Positions 1-9,906 of a stretch of DNA of 44,371 nucleotides are shown here, piece after piece. The notes beneath the pieces were generated by a model, which saw only the letters and a program-made list of their open reading frames with translations, had not been told where the DNA came from and made no database searches. The position numbers were made by a program, and so were the translations under genes. Source of the stretch: an uncultured Halieaceae bacterium (GTDB lineage: Bacteria > Pseudomonadota > Gammaproteobacteria > Pseudomonadales > Halieaceae); assembly GCA_913051825.1 (NCBI GenBank), contig CAJXCR010000006.1, positions 1 through 44,371 on the forward strand. Reading direction: 5' to 3'. The stretch's first letter is position 1, and each line of letters starts with the position of its first letter.

Positions 1-84
1 TTATCTATTGAGTTGCCGATAGAGCAATGGAATCGACTAGTTGGCCGAACAAGCAGTGAATTTTTTCTTGGTAAGTCTATCTAA
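1..84 (+). CDS. C-terminal end of a truncated gene, possibly HflX GTPase
   Basis: An open frame runs from the first base and stops at TAA (82-84), giving 27 residues that end SSEFFLGKSI. The gene begins outside the window. In gammaproteobacteria the gene just before hflK is normally hflX (ribosome-associated GTPase), and the fragment, with its alternating hydrophobic stretch ending in IEQWNRLVGR, is compatible with the poorly conserved HflX tail. The fragment carries no diagnostic motif, so the name rests on gene order alone. It lies 52 bases before hflK on the same strand. Confidence 0.45.
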   Translation, partial: LSIELPIEQWNRLVGRTSSEFFLGKSI

Positions 85-136
85 ATCTAAATTAGATTTC
101 TGTTAGACTTCTATTTAGTCAGAAGTGGAGATATGT

Positions 137-1276
137 ATGGCATGGAATGAGTCTAATGGTGGAAACAATCCTCGCGACCCATGGGGAGGTGGAAATCAAG
201 GTCCGCCTGACCTCGATGAGGCTCTAAAGAAATTGCAACGCCAGTTGGGCAGTTTTTTTGGTGGTGGATCTTCTGGAGGCGGAAATAAAGCTAGCAAATC
301 GTTACTTTTTGTCGGGTTTTTTGCTGTTATTTTTGTTTGGGCTTTGTCTGGATTCTATCAAGTTGACGAGCAGGAGCGAGCGGTTGTCCTGCGGTTTGGA
401 AAATATTTTGATACGGTTCAACCGGGTTTGCAGTGGAATCCGCCATTAATTGATGAGGTAATTGTCGTAAATACTACAAAAGTTCGTGCTGCAAGTTTTC
501 GCGAAATAATGTTGACTCAAGATGAGAATATTGTCGAGGTTAAGCTATCGGTTCAATATGTAATTGATGATCCAACTAAATTTGTATTAGAAGTGAGAGA
601 TCCAGAGAGATCTCTCCAGCATGCGGCACAAAGTGCGCTCAGACATGTTGTTGGTGATATGCCGATGGATATGGTGCTCACGGAGGGTAGAGCAGGTATC
701 GCTATAGATGTGCAGGAGCGACTCCAGGACTATATCAGATTATACGGCACGGGAATTAGGATTAGCAAAGTTAATGTCGATGAATCTAATCCGCCATCTC
801 AAGTTCAAGCAGCGTTCGACGACGTTATTAAGGCGAGGGAGGACGAAGAACGGGTAAAGAATGAAGCGGAAGCCTATGCGAATGGTATTGTTCCAGAGGC
901 TAGAGGTCAGGCGCAACGGCAGCTCGAAGAAGCTGACGCTTATAGACAGCAGGTTATAGCCAACGCCGAAGGTGAAGCTGATAGGTTTAATAAATTGCTT
1001 CAGGAGTTTAAAAAAGCTCCTGCCGTTACTCGAGAGCGGTTATATATTGATGCGATTGAAGATGTCTTAAGTAATACGAGTAAAGTAATGGTGGATGTTG
1101 AGGGAGGTAATAACATGATTTATTTACCACTGGATAAAATTGCTCCTGCCAAGCTTCAAAATAGCAGGGCCCTTGATATAAACAGTTCTAATATTCGTGA
1201 ACTCACAAATGCTGTTACGGAGCAACTTCGCTTGGATGCAGCAGTAGCGGGTGAAAATAGAAGAGGGGGAAGATAG
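137..1276 (+). CDS. hflK: HflK, membrane-anchored SPFH-domain regulator of FtsH protease
   Basis: HflK forms with HflC a large inner-membrane complex around FtsH and modulates its degradation of membrane proteins. The protein starts MAWNESNGG, the usual HflK opening, followed by a Gly/Asn-rich cytoplasmic segment, one membrane helix near residues 54-75, and then an SPFH/band 7 domain (DEQERAVVLRFGKYF, then VQPGLQWNPP), and a charged coiled-coil rich in Glu, Ala and Arg near residues 230-300. An in-frame GTG at 125 would add four residues (MEIC), but GTGGAG there serves better as the ribosome binding site for ATG at 137. The 379-residue length is normal. hflC follows after one base, indicating translational coupling. 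Confidence 0.95.
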   Translation: MAWNESNGGNNPRDPWGGGNQGPPDLDEALKKLQRQLGSFFGGGSSGGGNKASKSLLFVGFFAVIFVWALSGFYQVDEQERAVVLRFGKYFDTVQPGLQWNPPLIDEVIVVNTTKVRAASFREIMLTQDENIVEVKLSVQYVIDDPTKFVLEVRDPERSLQHAAQSALRHVVGDMPMDMVLTEGRAGIAIDVQERLQDYIRLYGTGIRISKVNVDESNPPSQVQAAFDDVIKAREDEERVKNEAEAYANGIVPEARGQAQRQLEEADAYRQQVIANAEGEADRFNKLLQEFKKAPAVTRERLYIDAIEDVLSNTSKVMVDVEGGNNMIYLPLDKIAPAKLQNSRALDINSSNIRELTNAVTEQLRLDAAVAGENRRGGR

Positions 1277-1277
1277 C

Positions 1278-2153
1278 ATGAGCACTCGAAATCTTTTTCT
1301 AACTAGCATAGTAGCGATAGCATTTTTCCTGCTGAGCAATTCTGTCTTTGTAATAAAAGAAACAGAGCGGGCAGTTTTACTTCGCTTTGGTGAGGTGGTG
1401 AATTTAGATATCACTCCAGGACTACATTTTAAGATTCCATTTGTTAACAATGTCAGGAAATTCGACGGAAGAACTTTAACAGTTGACTCTCAACCAGAGC
1501 GATTTTTTACCCAGGAGAAAAAAGCGTTAATAGTAGATTCTTACGCTAAGTTCAGAATTGCAGATACGGCTAAATTTTATACAGCTACAAACGGTGAAGA
1601 AAATAGAGCTATGGCACTACTTGCACAAAGGATAAACGATGGTTTGCGCAATCAAGTAGCAGGAAGGACTATTCAGGAAGTTGTTTCAGGAGAAAGAGAT
1701 CAGTTGATGGACGCGATTACGCGTCAAATAGACGTAGTAGCTCGAGAAGAATTAGGTGTGGAGATTGTTGATGTTAGAGTAAAAAAAATAGACCTCCCAC
1801 CTGATGTGTCTGAATCTGTATATCGTAGAATGAATGCAGAAAGAGAGAAAGAAGCGCGAGAGCGCAGGGCACAAGGTCAAGAGCTCGCTGAAGGCATTCG
1901 GGCGGCAGCGGATCGAGAGGTGACCGTTCTGGCGGCTAATGCTTACCGTGATGCTGAGCAAGTCAGAGGATCTGGCGATGCCACCGCCACACGAATTTAC
2001 GCGGAGGCGTTTAATCAGGATAGGGAGTTTTACTCTTTCACCAGAAGTTTAAGAGCGTACCAAGATTCATTTTTGAATTCTGGAGATATCATACTTATTC
2101 GTCCGGATTCCGAATTTTTTAGATATTTGAAAGATCCAGCAGGTGGTAAGTAG
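1278..2153 (+). CDS. hflC: HflC, SPFH-domain partner of HflK
   Basis: HflC is the second subunit of the HflKC complex that cages FtsH in the inner membrane with its SPFH domain in the periplasm. The 291-residue product opens MSTRNLFLTS and has one N-terminal membrane helix (about residues 5-24), an SPFH core with KETERAVLLRFGEV and ITPGLHFKIPF, and a coiled-coil with ERREAR-type charge and an AxADREVTVLAANAYRDAE stretch. The start at 1278 is preferred over an ATG at 1251, which would add nine residues encoded inside hflK; a GGGGGAAGA-like purine run precedes 1278. It ends in the typical DSEFFRYLK tail. Confidence 0.95.
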   Translation: MSTRNLFLTSIVAIAFFLLSNSVFVIKETERAVLLRFGEVVNLDITPGLHFKIPFVNNVRKFDGRTLTVDSQPERFFTQEKKALIVDSYAKFRIADTAKFYTATNGEENRAMALLAQRINDGLRNQVAGRTIQEVVSGERDQLMDAITRQIDVVAREELGVEIVDVRVKKIDLPPDVSESVYRRMNAEREKEARERRAQGQELAEGIRAAADREVTVLAANAYRDAEQVRGSGDATATRIYAEAFNQDREFYSFTRSLRAYQDSFLNSGDIILIRPDSEFFRYLKDPAGGK

Positions 2154-2288
2154 TTTTTCAAACATTAACTTAATTTTCGTTTTAGCTCGGAGACGTCTAG
2201 CCATGATTACAGATTATAAAAATATTTTATGCAATTGATACGACCTTATATTTTTTCTTCAGCGTAATTGCTGAGATTAGATTTTTAG

Positions 2289-2480
2289 ATGGAGTTTTGG
2301 CAGGTTCTTCCAGTCGCTGTTTCCCTGGTTTTTATTTTAGAAGGGTTTTTGCCTTTTTTGAGTCCTAATCGCTGGCGACAAATGATGACTTTGGTAGTCC
2401 AGATGGACGATAGGATTATACGTAACTTTGGCTTGGGTAGTATGATCTTCGGATTGTTTCTACTTTATATAGTCAACTAG
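2289..2480 (+). CDS. Small DUF2065 (YjeT-type) inner membrane protein
   Basis: This 63-residue protein has two hydrophobic segments (about residues 5-25 and 43-61) separated by the loop LSPNRWRQMM, which matches DUF2065/YjeT proteins encoded between hflC and hisZ/purA in many gammaproteobacteria. The function is unknown; its constant position suggests a link to HflKC or envelope quality control, but that is inference. It is 135 bases after hflC and 9 bases before hisZ. I saw no clear promoter or terminator in the 135-base gap, only a weak 4-bp inverted repeat (CAGC/GCTG) near 2263-2274. Confidence 0.85.
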   Translation: MEFWQVLPVAVSLVFILEGFLPFLSPNRWRQMMTLVVQMDDRIIRNFGLGSMIFGLFLLYIVN

Positions 2481-2489
2481 AGTGAAGTC

Positions 2490-3677
2490 ATGAGTGATAA
2501 TAATAGTTGGCAACTTCCTGATGGTGTTGATGAAGTTTTGCCGAAGAGAGCTTTTGTATTAGAGTCCCTTCGAAGAGAATTGCTAGACCTATATCATAGC
2601 TGGGGGTATCAACTAGTTGAGCCACCATTGGCGGAATTCACCGAATCTTTGCTAGTGGGTCTTGGGGCTGACTTAGACTTACTTACCTGTAAGATTCCAG
2701 ATCAACTAAGTGGACGGATGATGGGTGTCAGAGCCGATTTAACTCCTCAGGTTGCTCGGATGGATGCTCATAGCATGAGTGATTCCGGTATTAATCGGCT
2801 ATGTTACGCTGGGCCAGTACTTCATGCCAAACCAAAATCTGCTGGATCCAGTCGTTCACCTATTCAAGTTGGCGCAGAAATTTTTGGTGAATCGAGTGTG
2901 CAAGCAGATATAGAAATTATTGATCTAATGCTAGAAACTGTCGAACTATCTGGTCTTTCATGCTCTAGAGATGACTTAACGTTGGACTTGGGTCATGTCG
3001 GCGTTGTCCAAAGTTTGCTTAAATCTGCGGAGCTGGAAAAGAAAATCGAAGCGAAGGTGGTTGATGCTTTAAAACGAAAATCAATTCCAGATTTAGAGAG
3101 GGTGCTTGAGTCACTAGATGAATCTTTTGCTAAAATTTTTTTAGCGCTAGCGCGGCTTAATGGTGATGCTTCAGTATTGCTAAGTGCTAGAGAACTTGTC
3201 CTTGAAGTGGCACCTGCTGCAGTGGATTCAATCGATTTGCTCAGCGAAGTTATTGACTCTATGCGGATACGAAGGCCAGAAATAAATATTTATGTCGATT
3301 TAGCTGAACTTCGTGGTTACAACTACCATACTGGTATTGTTTTTGCCGCTTATACATCTAATTTTGGCCAGGCAATTGCAAATGGGGGGCGCTATGATAA
3401 CGTTGGCTCAATATTTGGCAGGTCTCGCTCCGCCACTGGGTTTGGTGCTGATTTAAAAGTCCTAATGCAATTTTATTCTTCACTTTTATGTGAAGACGTT
3501 GGATCTAAAGTTATTTCAGCTCCTTATTCTGATGATCCTGGATTACGTGAGGCAATCGCTGAATTGCGCAAAAAAGGTGAGAGAGTTGTAATGCAACTGC
3601 CTGGTGATAATCAAAACGATCAATTTGATCGTTATTTAACCAACTCTAATAATGACTGGATAGTTCAGCAAAAATAA
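2490..3677 (+). CDS. hisZ: HisZ, regulatory subunit of ATP phosphoribosyltransferase
   Basis: HisZ resembles the catalytic core of histidyl-tRNA synthetase but does not charge tRNA. It assembles with short-form HisG to make the first enzyme of histidine synthesis and carries the feedback site. The 395-residue protein has the class II-like motifs VRADLTPQVARMDAH (near 80-94) and the later ELRGYNYHTGIVFAAYT and NGGRYDN segments. It lacks the C-terminal anticodon-binding domain of true HisRS. The hisZ-purA pairing is a widespread gammaproteobacterial arrangement. GTGAAG before 2490 is a weak ribosome binding site. Confidence 0.93.
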   Translation: MSDNNSWQLPDGVDEVLPKRAFVLESLRRELLDLYHSWGYQLVEPPLAEFTESLLVGLGADLDLLTCKIPDQLSGRMMGVRADLTPQVARMDAHSMSDSGINRLCYAGPVLHAKPKSAGSSRSPIQVGAEIFGESSVQADIEIIDLMLETVELSGLSCSRDDLTLDLGHVGVVQSLLKSAELEKKIEAKVVDALKRKSIPDLERVLESLDESFAKIFLALARLNGDASVLLSARELVLEVAPAAVDSIDLLSEVIDSMRIRRPEINIYVDLAELRGYNYHTGIVFAAYTSNFGQAIANGGRYDNVGSIFGRSRSATGFGADLKVLMQFYSSLLCEDVGSKVISAPYSDDPGLREAIAELRKKGERVVMQLPGDNQNDQFDRYLTNSNNDWIVQQK

Positions 3678-4997
<1,320 letters not shown>

Positions 4998-5014
4998 GCT
5001 TTAGATTTTCTAGT

Positions 5015-5788
5015 ATGACTGTCTTCCTTATTAAGAAGTGGTTGTCGCTCGTTATATTTCCCCTTTCACAGTCAATTTTAATGATTGTTTTATCCTTAGT
5101 ATTGTTCTGGCTTTCTTGTCGACGTCTCGCTATTACCACGGTGCTTCTAGCTTTAGCATGGCTTTGGTTGTCATCTACCGCTGTTTTTGCAGATTGGCTG
5201 TTGACTGACCTTGAAAAGAATTTTGAAGCTCCTGTGTTTGCTTCTATACCAAAAGCTGATGCTATTGTTTTACTTGGGGGCGCGACTTCAGGATTGACCC
5301 ATGGTGGGGATATGGGAAATCTGAATGAATCGGCAGACCGAATAGTGACCACTCTTAAGCTTTTTAAGTTAAGTAAAGCGCCTTTGATCATTTTAACAGG
5401 AGGAGCTGCAAATGGAGGGGTTTCAGAAGCTTCGCTTATGCGCGATATATTAGAATTAATGGGAATTCCTTTAGAGGCTATTATACTAGAAGAAAAGGCT
5501 ATTGATACTAGGCACAACGCCGAATTAACGGCTAAGATTTTGCGTGATCAACAAGCAAGAAAAATTCTTCTAGTTACGTCGGCATACCACATGCGCCGAG
5601 CAAAATGGATATTTGATCGGACGCTTGATTTAGAAGTGGAAGTGATCCCCGTCGCTTCGGATCATCAAAGATCTATTGCCGACCCGATCTTGTCCCGTTG
5701 GATTCCATCTGTTGGGAATTTATATCGCACGAGTCTTGCGATGAAGGAAATTGTTGGTTATTGGGTTTATCGCCAAAGCTTAAGATAA
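5015..5788 (+). CDS. YdcF/ElyC-like DUF218 membrane protein
   Basis: The 257-residue protein has two N-terminal membrane helices (about residues 7-28 and 31-55) and a DUF218 domain with the expected motifs ADAIVLLGG, APLIILTGG, SEASLMRDILELMGIP, DTRHNAELTAKIL and LVTSAYHMRRA. In Escherichia coli, ElyC and SanA of this family affect envelope integrity and peptidoglycan or lipid-carrier metabolism; the exact reaction is not settled. It follows purA closely and is convergent with the molybdoenzyme gene ending at 5837. The 48-base gap shows no convincing terminator. Confidence 0.85.
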   Translation: MTVFLIKKWLSLVIFPLSQSILMIVLSLVLFWLSCRRLAITTVLLALAWLWLSSTAVFADWLLTDLEKNFEAPVFASIPKADAIVLLGGATSGLTHGGDMGNLNESADRIVTTLKLFKLSKAPLIILTGGAANGGVSEASLMRDILELMGIPLEAIILEEKAIDTRHNAELTAKILRDQQARKILLVTSAYHMRRAKWIFDRTLDLEVEVIPVASDHQRSIADPILSRWIPSVGNLYRTSLAMKEIVGYWVYRQSLR

Positions 5789-5836
5789 CCTCTTTCAATT
5801 TATGTCGACCTATCTTTATTATCCAGGGATTTCCTT

Positions 5837-7951
5837 TTAAATATTTTCTACCGAAACCAAAACGCCATTCAGGGCAGCATTACCAGATAATTTGTCCAAA
5901 TATCTCTCATCAGTAATATCATTGCATGAAGCTCCAGCAGTAGTTTCTGCAACGCTAAGCTGAATATCCTTTCTAGTGTGGCCGTATCCGTGCGGGAGAC
6001 TGACTGTGCCTGGCATTATTTCTAAGCATTTTTCAACTGAGACATCTATAGATTTCACTCTCGAAGTTACACGAACGGTATTACCGTCTGTGAGATCTCT
6101 CTTTTTTATATCATCAGGATGCATCAACAAGGTGCATCTATTTTTGCCTTTCACCAGTCGTCTAAAGTTGTGCATCCATGAATTATTAGATCTGACATGA
6201 CGTCGGCCAATTAGATATAAGCTTGATTCTGATGGCTCATTAAACTCGCTAGATAGTTTAGATAGTGCCTCGATTGGTTCATTTGTATCACAAATTATTT
6301 TCTTGTTAGGATTAAGCAGTCTTTCTGGAAGCATTGTCTTTAAAGGTCCCAGGTCAACGCCAGATGGATGTTGACGAAGTGTCTCGAGAGATAAATTTTC
6401 TTTTCTTCCTGTCCCATATGGACCGTTCTTTAAACTTGCATCAATTAATTCTGAAGGAGAGAAAGTTGGACGCGGCTCAAGCCCTAATTCTTTAGCAACT
6501 AACTCACCTAATCGGGTGAAAATTTCCCAGTCGTGTAATGCGCCCAAAGGCTTTTCAAATACAGGTTCATTAAATCTTGCTGTATTTCGAATGGAGTTAA
6601 TATGGAATGCTAAATCATAGTGATCATGCTCTAGAGGGGATGTTGGGGGCAAAATAATGTCAGCGTGGCGGGTTGTTTCATTTATATAAAAATCCAGTGA
6701 TACCATGAAATCTAGCTTTTCCAGTGCTTGATCGAGCTTTGATCCATTTGGTGTCGATAGAACTGGATTCCCAGCTCCTGTAAACAAAGTCTTTACTTGA
6801 CCAATGCCTGGAGTCAATATCTCATCTGCAAGTGTGCTGGCTGGCAGCTCATTGTCGAACTCCGGAAGTCCTCTAACTCTACTTAGGTGACGACCAAATC
6901 CCCCGGGTCTTGTGTTGGGCACCTGGTCGACTGCGGGCAAGGTGAACAAAGAGCCGCCAGATTTGTCTAGATTTCCCGTTACCACATTAATTAGTTGAAT
7001 GAGCCACTGACATAATGTTCCATGTCGCTGAGTAGATACTCCCATTCGTCCATAACAAATCGCTGCAGGCGCTTCATATAGTTCTTCAGCAAGGCGCCGA
7101 ATGTTACTCGCATCTATTCCTGTGATAGTCTCCACCGACTCAGGTCTAAATTCCCCTAAGTGTATCTTAACTTTATCGAGACCCTGTATTAACGATTTAA
7201 GCTGTCTGCCATCAGCATTTAACTCTACTATTAGTGTTCGGAGTAAAGAGGCTAAAAGAATTGCATCTGTGCCTGGTTTGATGAAAAAGTGTTCCGTAGC
7301 AATCTTTGCTGTTTCGGTTTTGCGCGGATCAATTACTATTAACTTTCCACCGCGATTTTTTAGGGATTTAATACGCTTTTTAACGTCGGGCACCGTCCAC
7401 ATACTCCCGTTGGATGCCAGTGGATTTGCACCTAACATTAAAAAATAATCTGTTCTATCGATATCTGGAATAGGGAATAAAGATTTATGGCCAAACATCC
7501 ACATACTAACTAAATGGTGAGGTAACTGATCAACTGAAGTGGCGGAGAAACGATTTTTAGTTTTGAAAAACCTAAATAAATTATTTTGGTGAGTCAGCAT
7601 TCCATAGTTGTGAACTGAGGGATTCCCAAAGTAGGCTCCAATGGAATCAACCCCATAAGTGTTATTAGCTTTAACTAGCGCTAGAGCCGTTTCTTTTAAC
7701 GCTTCGTCCCATCCAATTTCTTGCCAAGATACAACACCTGTTTTATCAATAATTTTTCTTACAGGAAAACGAAGCCTATCCTTGTCTTCATGCAAGTCTT
7801 TAAGTGCAATTGCCTTTGGGCATATGTGCCCGCGGCTCAAAGGATCTTCGGGGTCTCCTTTAATTTGCATTACTTTCCCAGCTTCTACCGTAATTTTTAA
7901 TCCACAAATGGCTTCGCAGAGATGACATGCTCGATGATGTACATGTTGCAT
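5837..7951 (-). CDS. Molybdopterin-dependent oxidoreductase (DMSO reductase superfamily), catalytic subunit
   Basis: The 704-residue enzyme starts with a [4Fe-4S] site, Cys9, Cys12, Cys16 and Cys44 (CHLCEAIC, then HICPK), followed by bis-MGD domains with GANPLASNGSMW, KLIVIDPRKTETAK and, near the C-terminus, SLPHGYGH for the molybdopterin-binding domain. Where relatives present a Cys, Sec or Ser metal ligand I read FSATSVDQLPHH, with no Cys, so the ligand may be Ser or Asp. No Tat signal precedes the cluster, so it should be cytoplasmic. No iron-sulfur or membrane partner subunit lies next to it. The substrate cannot be named. Confidence 0.88.
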   Translation of the reverse strand: MQHVHHRACHLCEAICGLKITVEAGKVMQIKGDPEDPLSRGHICPKAIALKDLHEDKDRLRFPVRKIIDKTGVVSWQEIGWDEALKETALALVKANNTYGVDSIGAYFGNPSVHNYGMLTHQNNLFRFFKTKNRFSATSVDQLPHHLVSMWMFGHKSLFPIPDIDRTDYFLMLGANPLASNGSMWTVPDVKKRIKSLKNRGGKLIVIDPRKTETAKIATEHFFIKPGTDAILLASLLRTLIVELNADGRQLKSLIQGLDKVKIHLGEFRPESVETITGIDASNIRRLAEELYEAPAAICYGRMGVSTQRHGTLCQWLIQLINVVTGNLDKSGGSLFTLPAVDQVPNTRPGGFGRHLSRVRGLPEFDNELPASTLADEILTPGIGQVKTLFTGAGNPVLSTPNGSKLDQALEKLDFMVSLDFYINETTRHADIILPPTSPLEHDHYDLAFHINSIRNTARFNEPVFEKPLGALHDWEIFTRLGELVAKELGLEPRPTFSPSELIDASLKNGPYGTGRKENLSLETLRQHPSGVDLGPLKTMLPERLLNPNKKIICDTNEPIEALSKLSSEFNEPSESSLYLIGRRHVRSNNSWMHNFRRLVKGKNRCTLLMHPDDIKKRDLTDGNTVRVTSRVKSIDVSVEKCLEIMPGTVSLPHGYGHTRKDIQLSVAETTAGASCNDITDERYLDKLSGNAALNGVLVSVENI

Positions 7952-8099
7952 CTAAGGGTCCACCATTTTCATTAGGCAGCCAGAAGAGACTTTTAGCCGA
8001 ATAGTGGCGATTGCGGGACTCCAATACTTTTTTGATGGCATTTAGGGTCTTTTAGTTTATTTCTTTTAATTTTACAACCATTATACTTCTCTCACTAAT

Positions 8100-8978
8100 A
8101 TGAAGTGTAAAAAAATGGCAGTTTTAAAGAAATTTGTTACAGTCAAAAATCGAAAAATCGCGTATTTGGAGGACGGGAAGGGCGATCCAATAGTATTGAT
8201 TCATGGGAATCCTACATCTTCATTTCTATGGCGAAATATCATCCCGCGCCTAGCTTCTCACGGAAGAGTGATCGCACCCGATCTTATTGGGCATGGAGAC
8301 TCAGAAAAATTACCAGTCGAGGATGGATCAGATCGTTATTCCTTCGATGTGAACTATCATTTTCTAAATGAGCTATTTTTAGAGATTGGGATAGAAGAAA
8401 ACATAATATTTATCTTGCATGATTGGGGCAGTGCCCTAGGTTTTCATTGGGCGAAAAATAATTCTACTGCTGTGCGCGGGATTGCCTACATGGAAGCAAT
8501 TGTTTGTCCTCTTTTTTGGGATGACTGGCCTGAAGATGCTGTCGGTATTTTTAAAGGCTTCCGCTCAGAAAAAGGCGAGGATTTAGTTTTGGCACGCAAT
8601 TTATTTGTAGAAGGTGTGTTGCCTAGTTCGATATTGCGTGAGCTAACGTCTGAGGAGATGAATGCCTATCGAGCTCCTTTTTTAGAGCCTTCTACCAGAC
8701 AGCCCACGCTTAATTGGCCTAGACAAATTCCAATTGAAGGAAGTCCGCAAAATATGGTTGATGTGGTGACCGCTTATGGCAAGTTTCTAGAGACGAGTAC
8801 TATTCCGAAGCTATTTATAAATGCCGACCCAGGGTCTATTTTGACTGGAAGGCCTAGAGAATATTGCCGGACATGGTCAAATCAAGAAGAGGTTACAGTG
8901 CGAGGTCTGCACTTTATTCAGGAAGATTCGCCAGATCAGATTTGTGATGCTTTGTCAGATTGGTTCTCAAATATATAG
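8100..8978 (+). CDS. Haloalkane dehalogenase, subfamily II (LinB/DhaA type)
   Basis: The enzyme hydrolyses carbon-halogen bonds of haloalkanes to give an alcohol and halide. In this 292-residue alpha/beta hydrolase the nucleophile is Asp108 in LHDWGSALG, the acid is Glu132 in YMEAIVCP, and the base is His271 in GLHFIQEDSPD. Halide-stabilising Asn37 (HGNPTSS) and Trp109 are both present. These positions agree with the known LinB pattern, which makes the subfamily II assignment firm; actual substrates are not predictable. ATG at 8100 and ATG at 8115 are both possible starts; neither has a good ribosome binding site. A TATACT box lies at 8082-8087, so the transcript may have a very short leader. 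Confidence 0.92.
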   Translation: MKCKKMAVLKKFVTVKNRKIAYLEDGKGDPIVLIHGNPTSSFLWRNIIPRLASHGRVIAPDLIGHGDSEKLPVEDGSDRYSFDVNYHFLNELFLEIGIEENIIFILHDWGSALGFHWAKNNSTAVRGIAYMEAIVCPLFWDDWPEDAVGIFKGFRSEKGEDLVLARNLFVEGVLPSSILRELTSEEMNAYRAPFLEPSTRQPTLNWPRQIPIEGSPQNMVDVVTAYGKFLETSTIPKLFINADPGSILTGRPREYCRTWSNQEEVTVRGLHFIQEDSPDQICDALSDWFSNI

Positions 8979-9013
8979 AGTCATATTGGTTAAATGTCTA
9001 AAGGAGTAGGTTT

Positions 9014-9328
9014 ATGTCAGACGCACCAGCATTTGTAGTAGCAAATTTTACAATTCATGATGCAGATGAATATCGTAATTACGAAAAAGGGTTTTTCCCT
9101 ATTTTAAAGCGGCACGGAGGTGAATTTTTTACTTTTGATGACTCTACTATCCACCTTGAAGGAGAAGAGCCGGTAGAAGGTAGAATGGTTTTTTTTAAAT
9201 TCCCCTCAGAGGAGGCTGCTAAAAATTGGTATGCCGACCCTGATTATCAGGCATTGAGTGAGCATAGACGAGGAGGGACTAAACTTAAATTTTTAACTTT
9301 GCTTCACGGACTCCCTCCTAGAGGTTAG
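9014..9328 (+). CDS. DUF1330 family protein
   Basis: This 104-residue protein matches the DUF1330 dimeric alpha/beta-barrel (ferredoxin-like) pattern: VANFTIHDADEYRNYEKGF, then GGEFFTFD, VFFKFPSEEAAKNWYADPDYQAL and LLHGL near the C-terminus. DUF1330 proteins are small and cytoplasmic, with no agreed reaction. AAGGAG at 9000-9005 is a good ribosome binding site for ATG 9014. It is 35 bases after the dehalogenase gene on the same strand, so co-transcription is likely and a supporting role is possible. Confidence 0.85.
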   Translation: MSDAPAFVVANFTIHDADEYRNYEKGFFPILKRHGGEFFTFDDSTIHLEGEEPVEGRMVFFKFPSEEAAKNWYADPDYQALSEHRRGGTKLKFLTLLHGLPPRG

Positions 9329-9394
9329 GTCCTAAAATTATTTCTCCCAAAAGATAGTGTTTGTATAATTGGAGGCTTTTGATTATTTATCTTT

Positions 9395-9892
9395 ATGCAA
9401 AATAGACAATGTGGCACATGCATTGCTTGTTGTGAAGGATGGCTCCATGTAGAAAAACTGGGGATGCGTCCTGGAGTTCCTTGCATGCACTGTACCGCAA
9501 ATGGTTGCAAAATCTATTCTGATAGACCCGAGGATCCCTGTAGAAAGTTCCTCTGCGCTTGGATGGAGGAAGATAGTGATCTGCCTGAAAACTTAAAGCC
9601 TAGTTTGTCTGGTGTCATCGTTCTAACGGATCGAAACTGGCGTGATTGGAAAGTTCTTAGAGCAATACCAACGGGTGAATCGATACCTCCAGATTCGCTT
9701 GAACACTTGCGATTGATAGCCCAAAAATTGGGAAAGCCACTTTTATTTTATGAGAGGATTTTGGAGGATGGTGAGTTCATTGGTGTGAATCAATTAGCCT
9801 ATGGGTCGACCTCTTTTGCAAAAGATGTAGAACGCTATGGAGGCGGGGAAAGTAGATTCTCGATTGATGATGAAGATTTGTTCAGTATGTGA
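9395..9892 (+). CDS. Cys-rich YkgJ-like metal-binding protein
   Basis: The N-terminal third holds nine cysteines: Cys6, 9, 12, 13, 30, 33, 38, 49 and 54, with the CxxCxxCC arrangement typical of YkgJ-type proteins annotated as zinc- or iron-binding. The C-terminal part (about residues 60-165) is ordinary mixed sequence without a recognisable domain. No signal peptide is present, so it should be cytoplasmic. The role is unknown. It sits 66 bases after the DUF1330 gene and converges on the M23-like gene ending at 9907. Confidence 0.75.
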   Translation: MQNRQCGTCIACCEGWLHVEKLGMRPGVPCMHCTANGCKIYSDRPEDPCRKFLCAWMEEDSDLPENLKPSLSGVIVLTDRNWRDWKVLRAIPTGESIPPDSLEHLRLIAQKLGKPLLFYERILEDGEFIGVNQLAYGSTSFAKDVERYGGGESRFSIDDEDLFSM

Positions 9893-9906
9893 AAAATGTT
9901 GGGTTA

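Noticed and set aside
2263-2274. Inverted repeat before the DUF2065 gene
   Set aside because: Only four base pairs and no T run; too weak to call a terminator.
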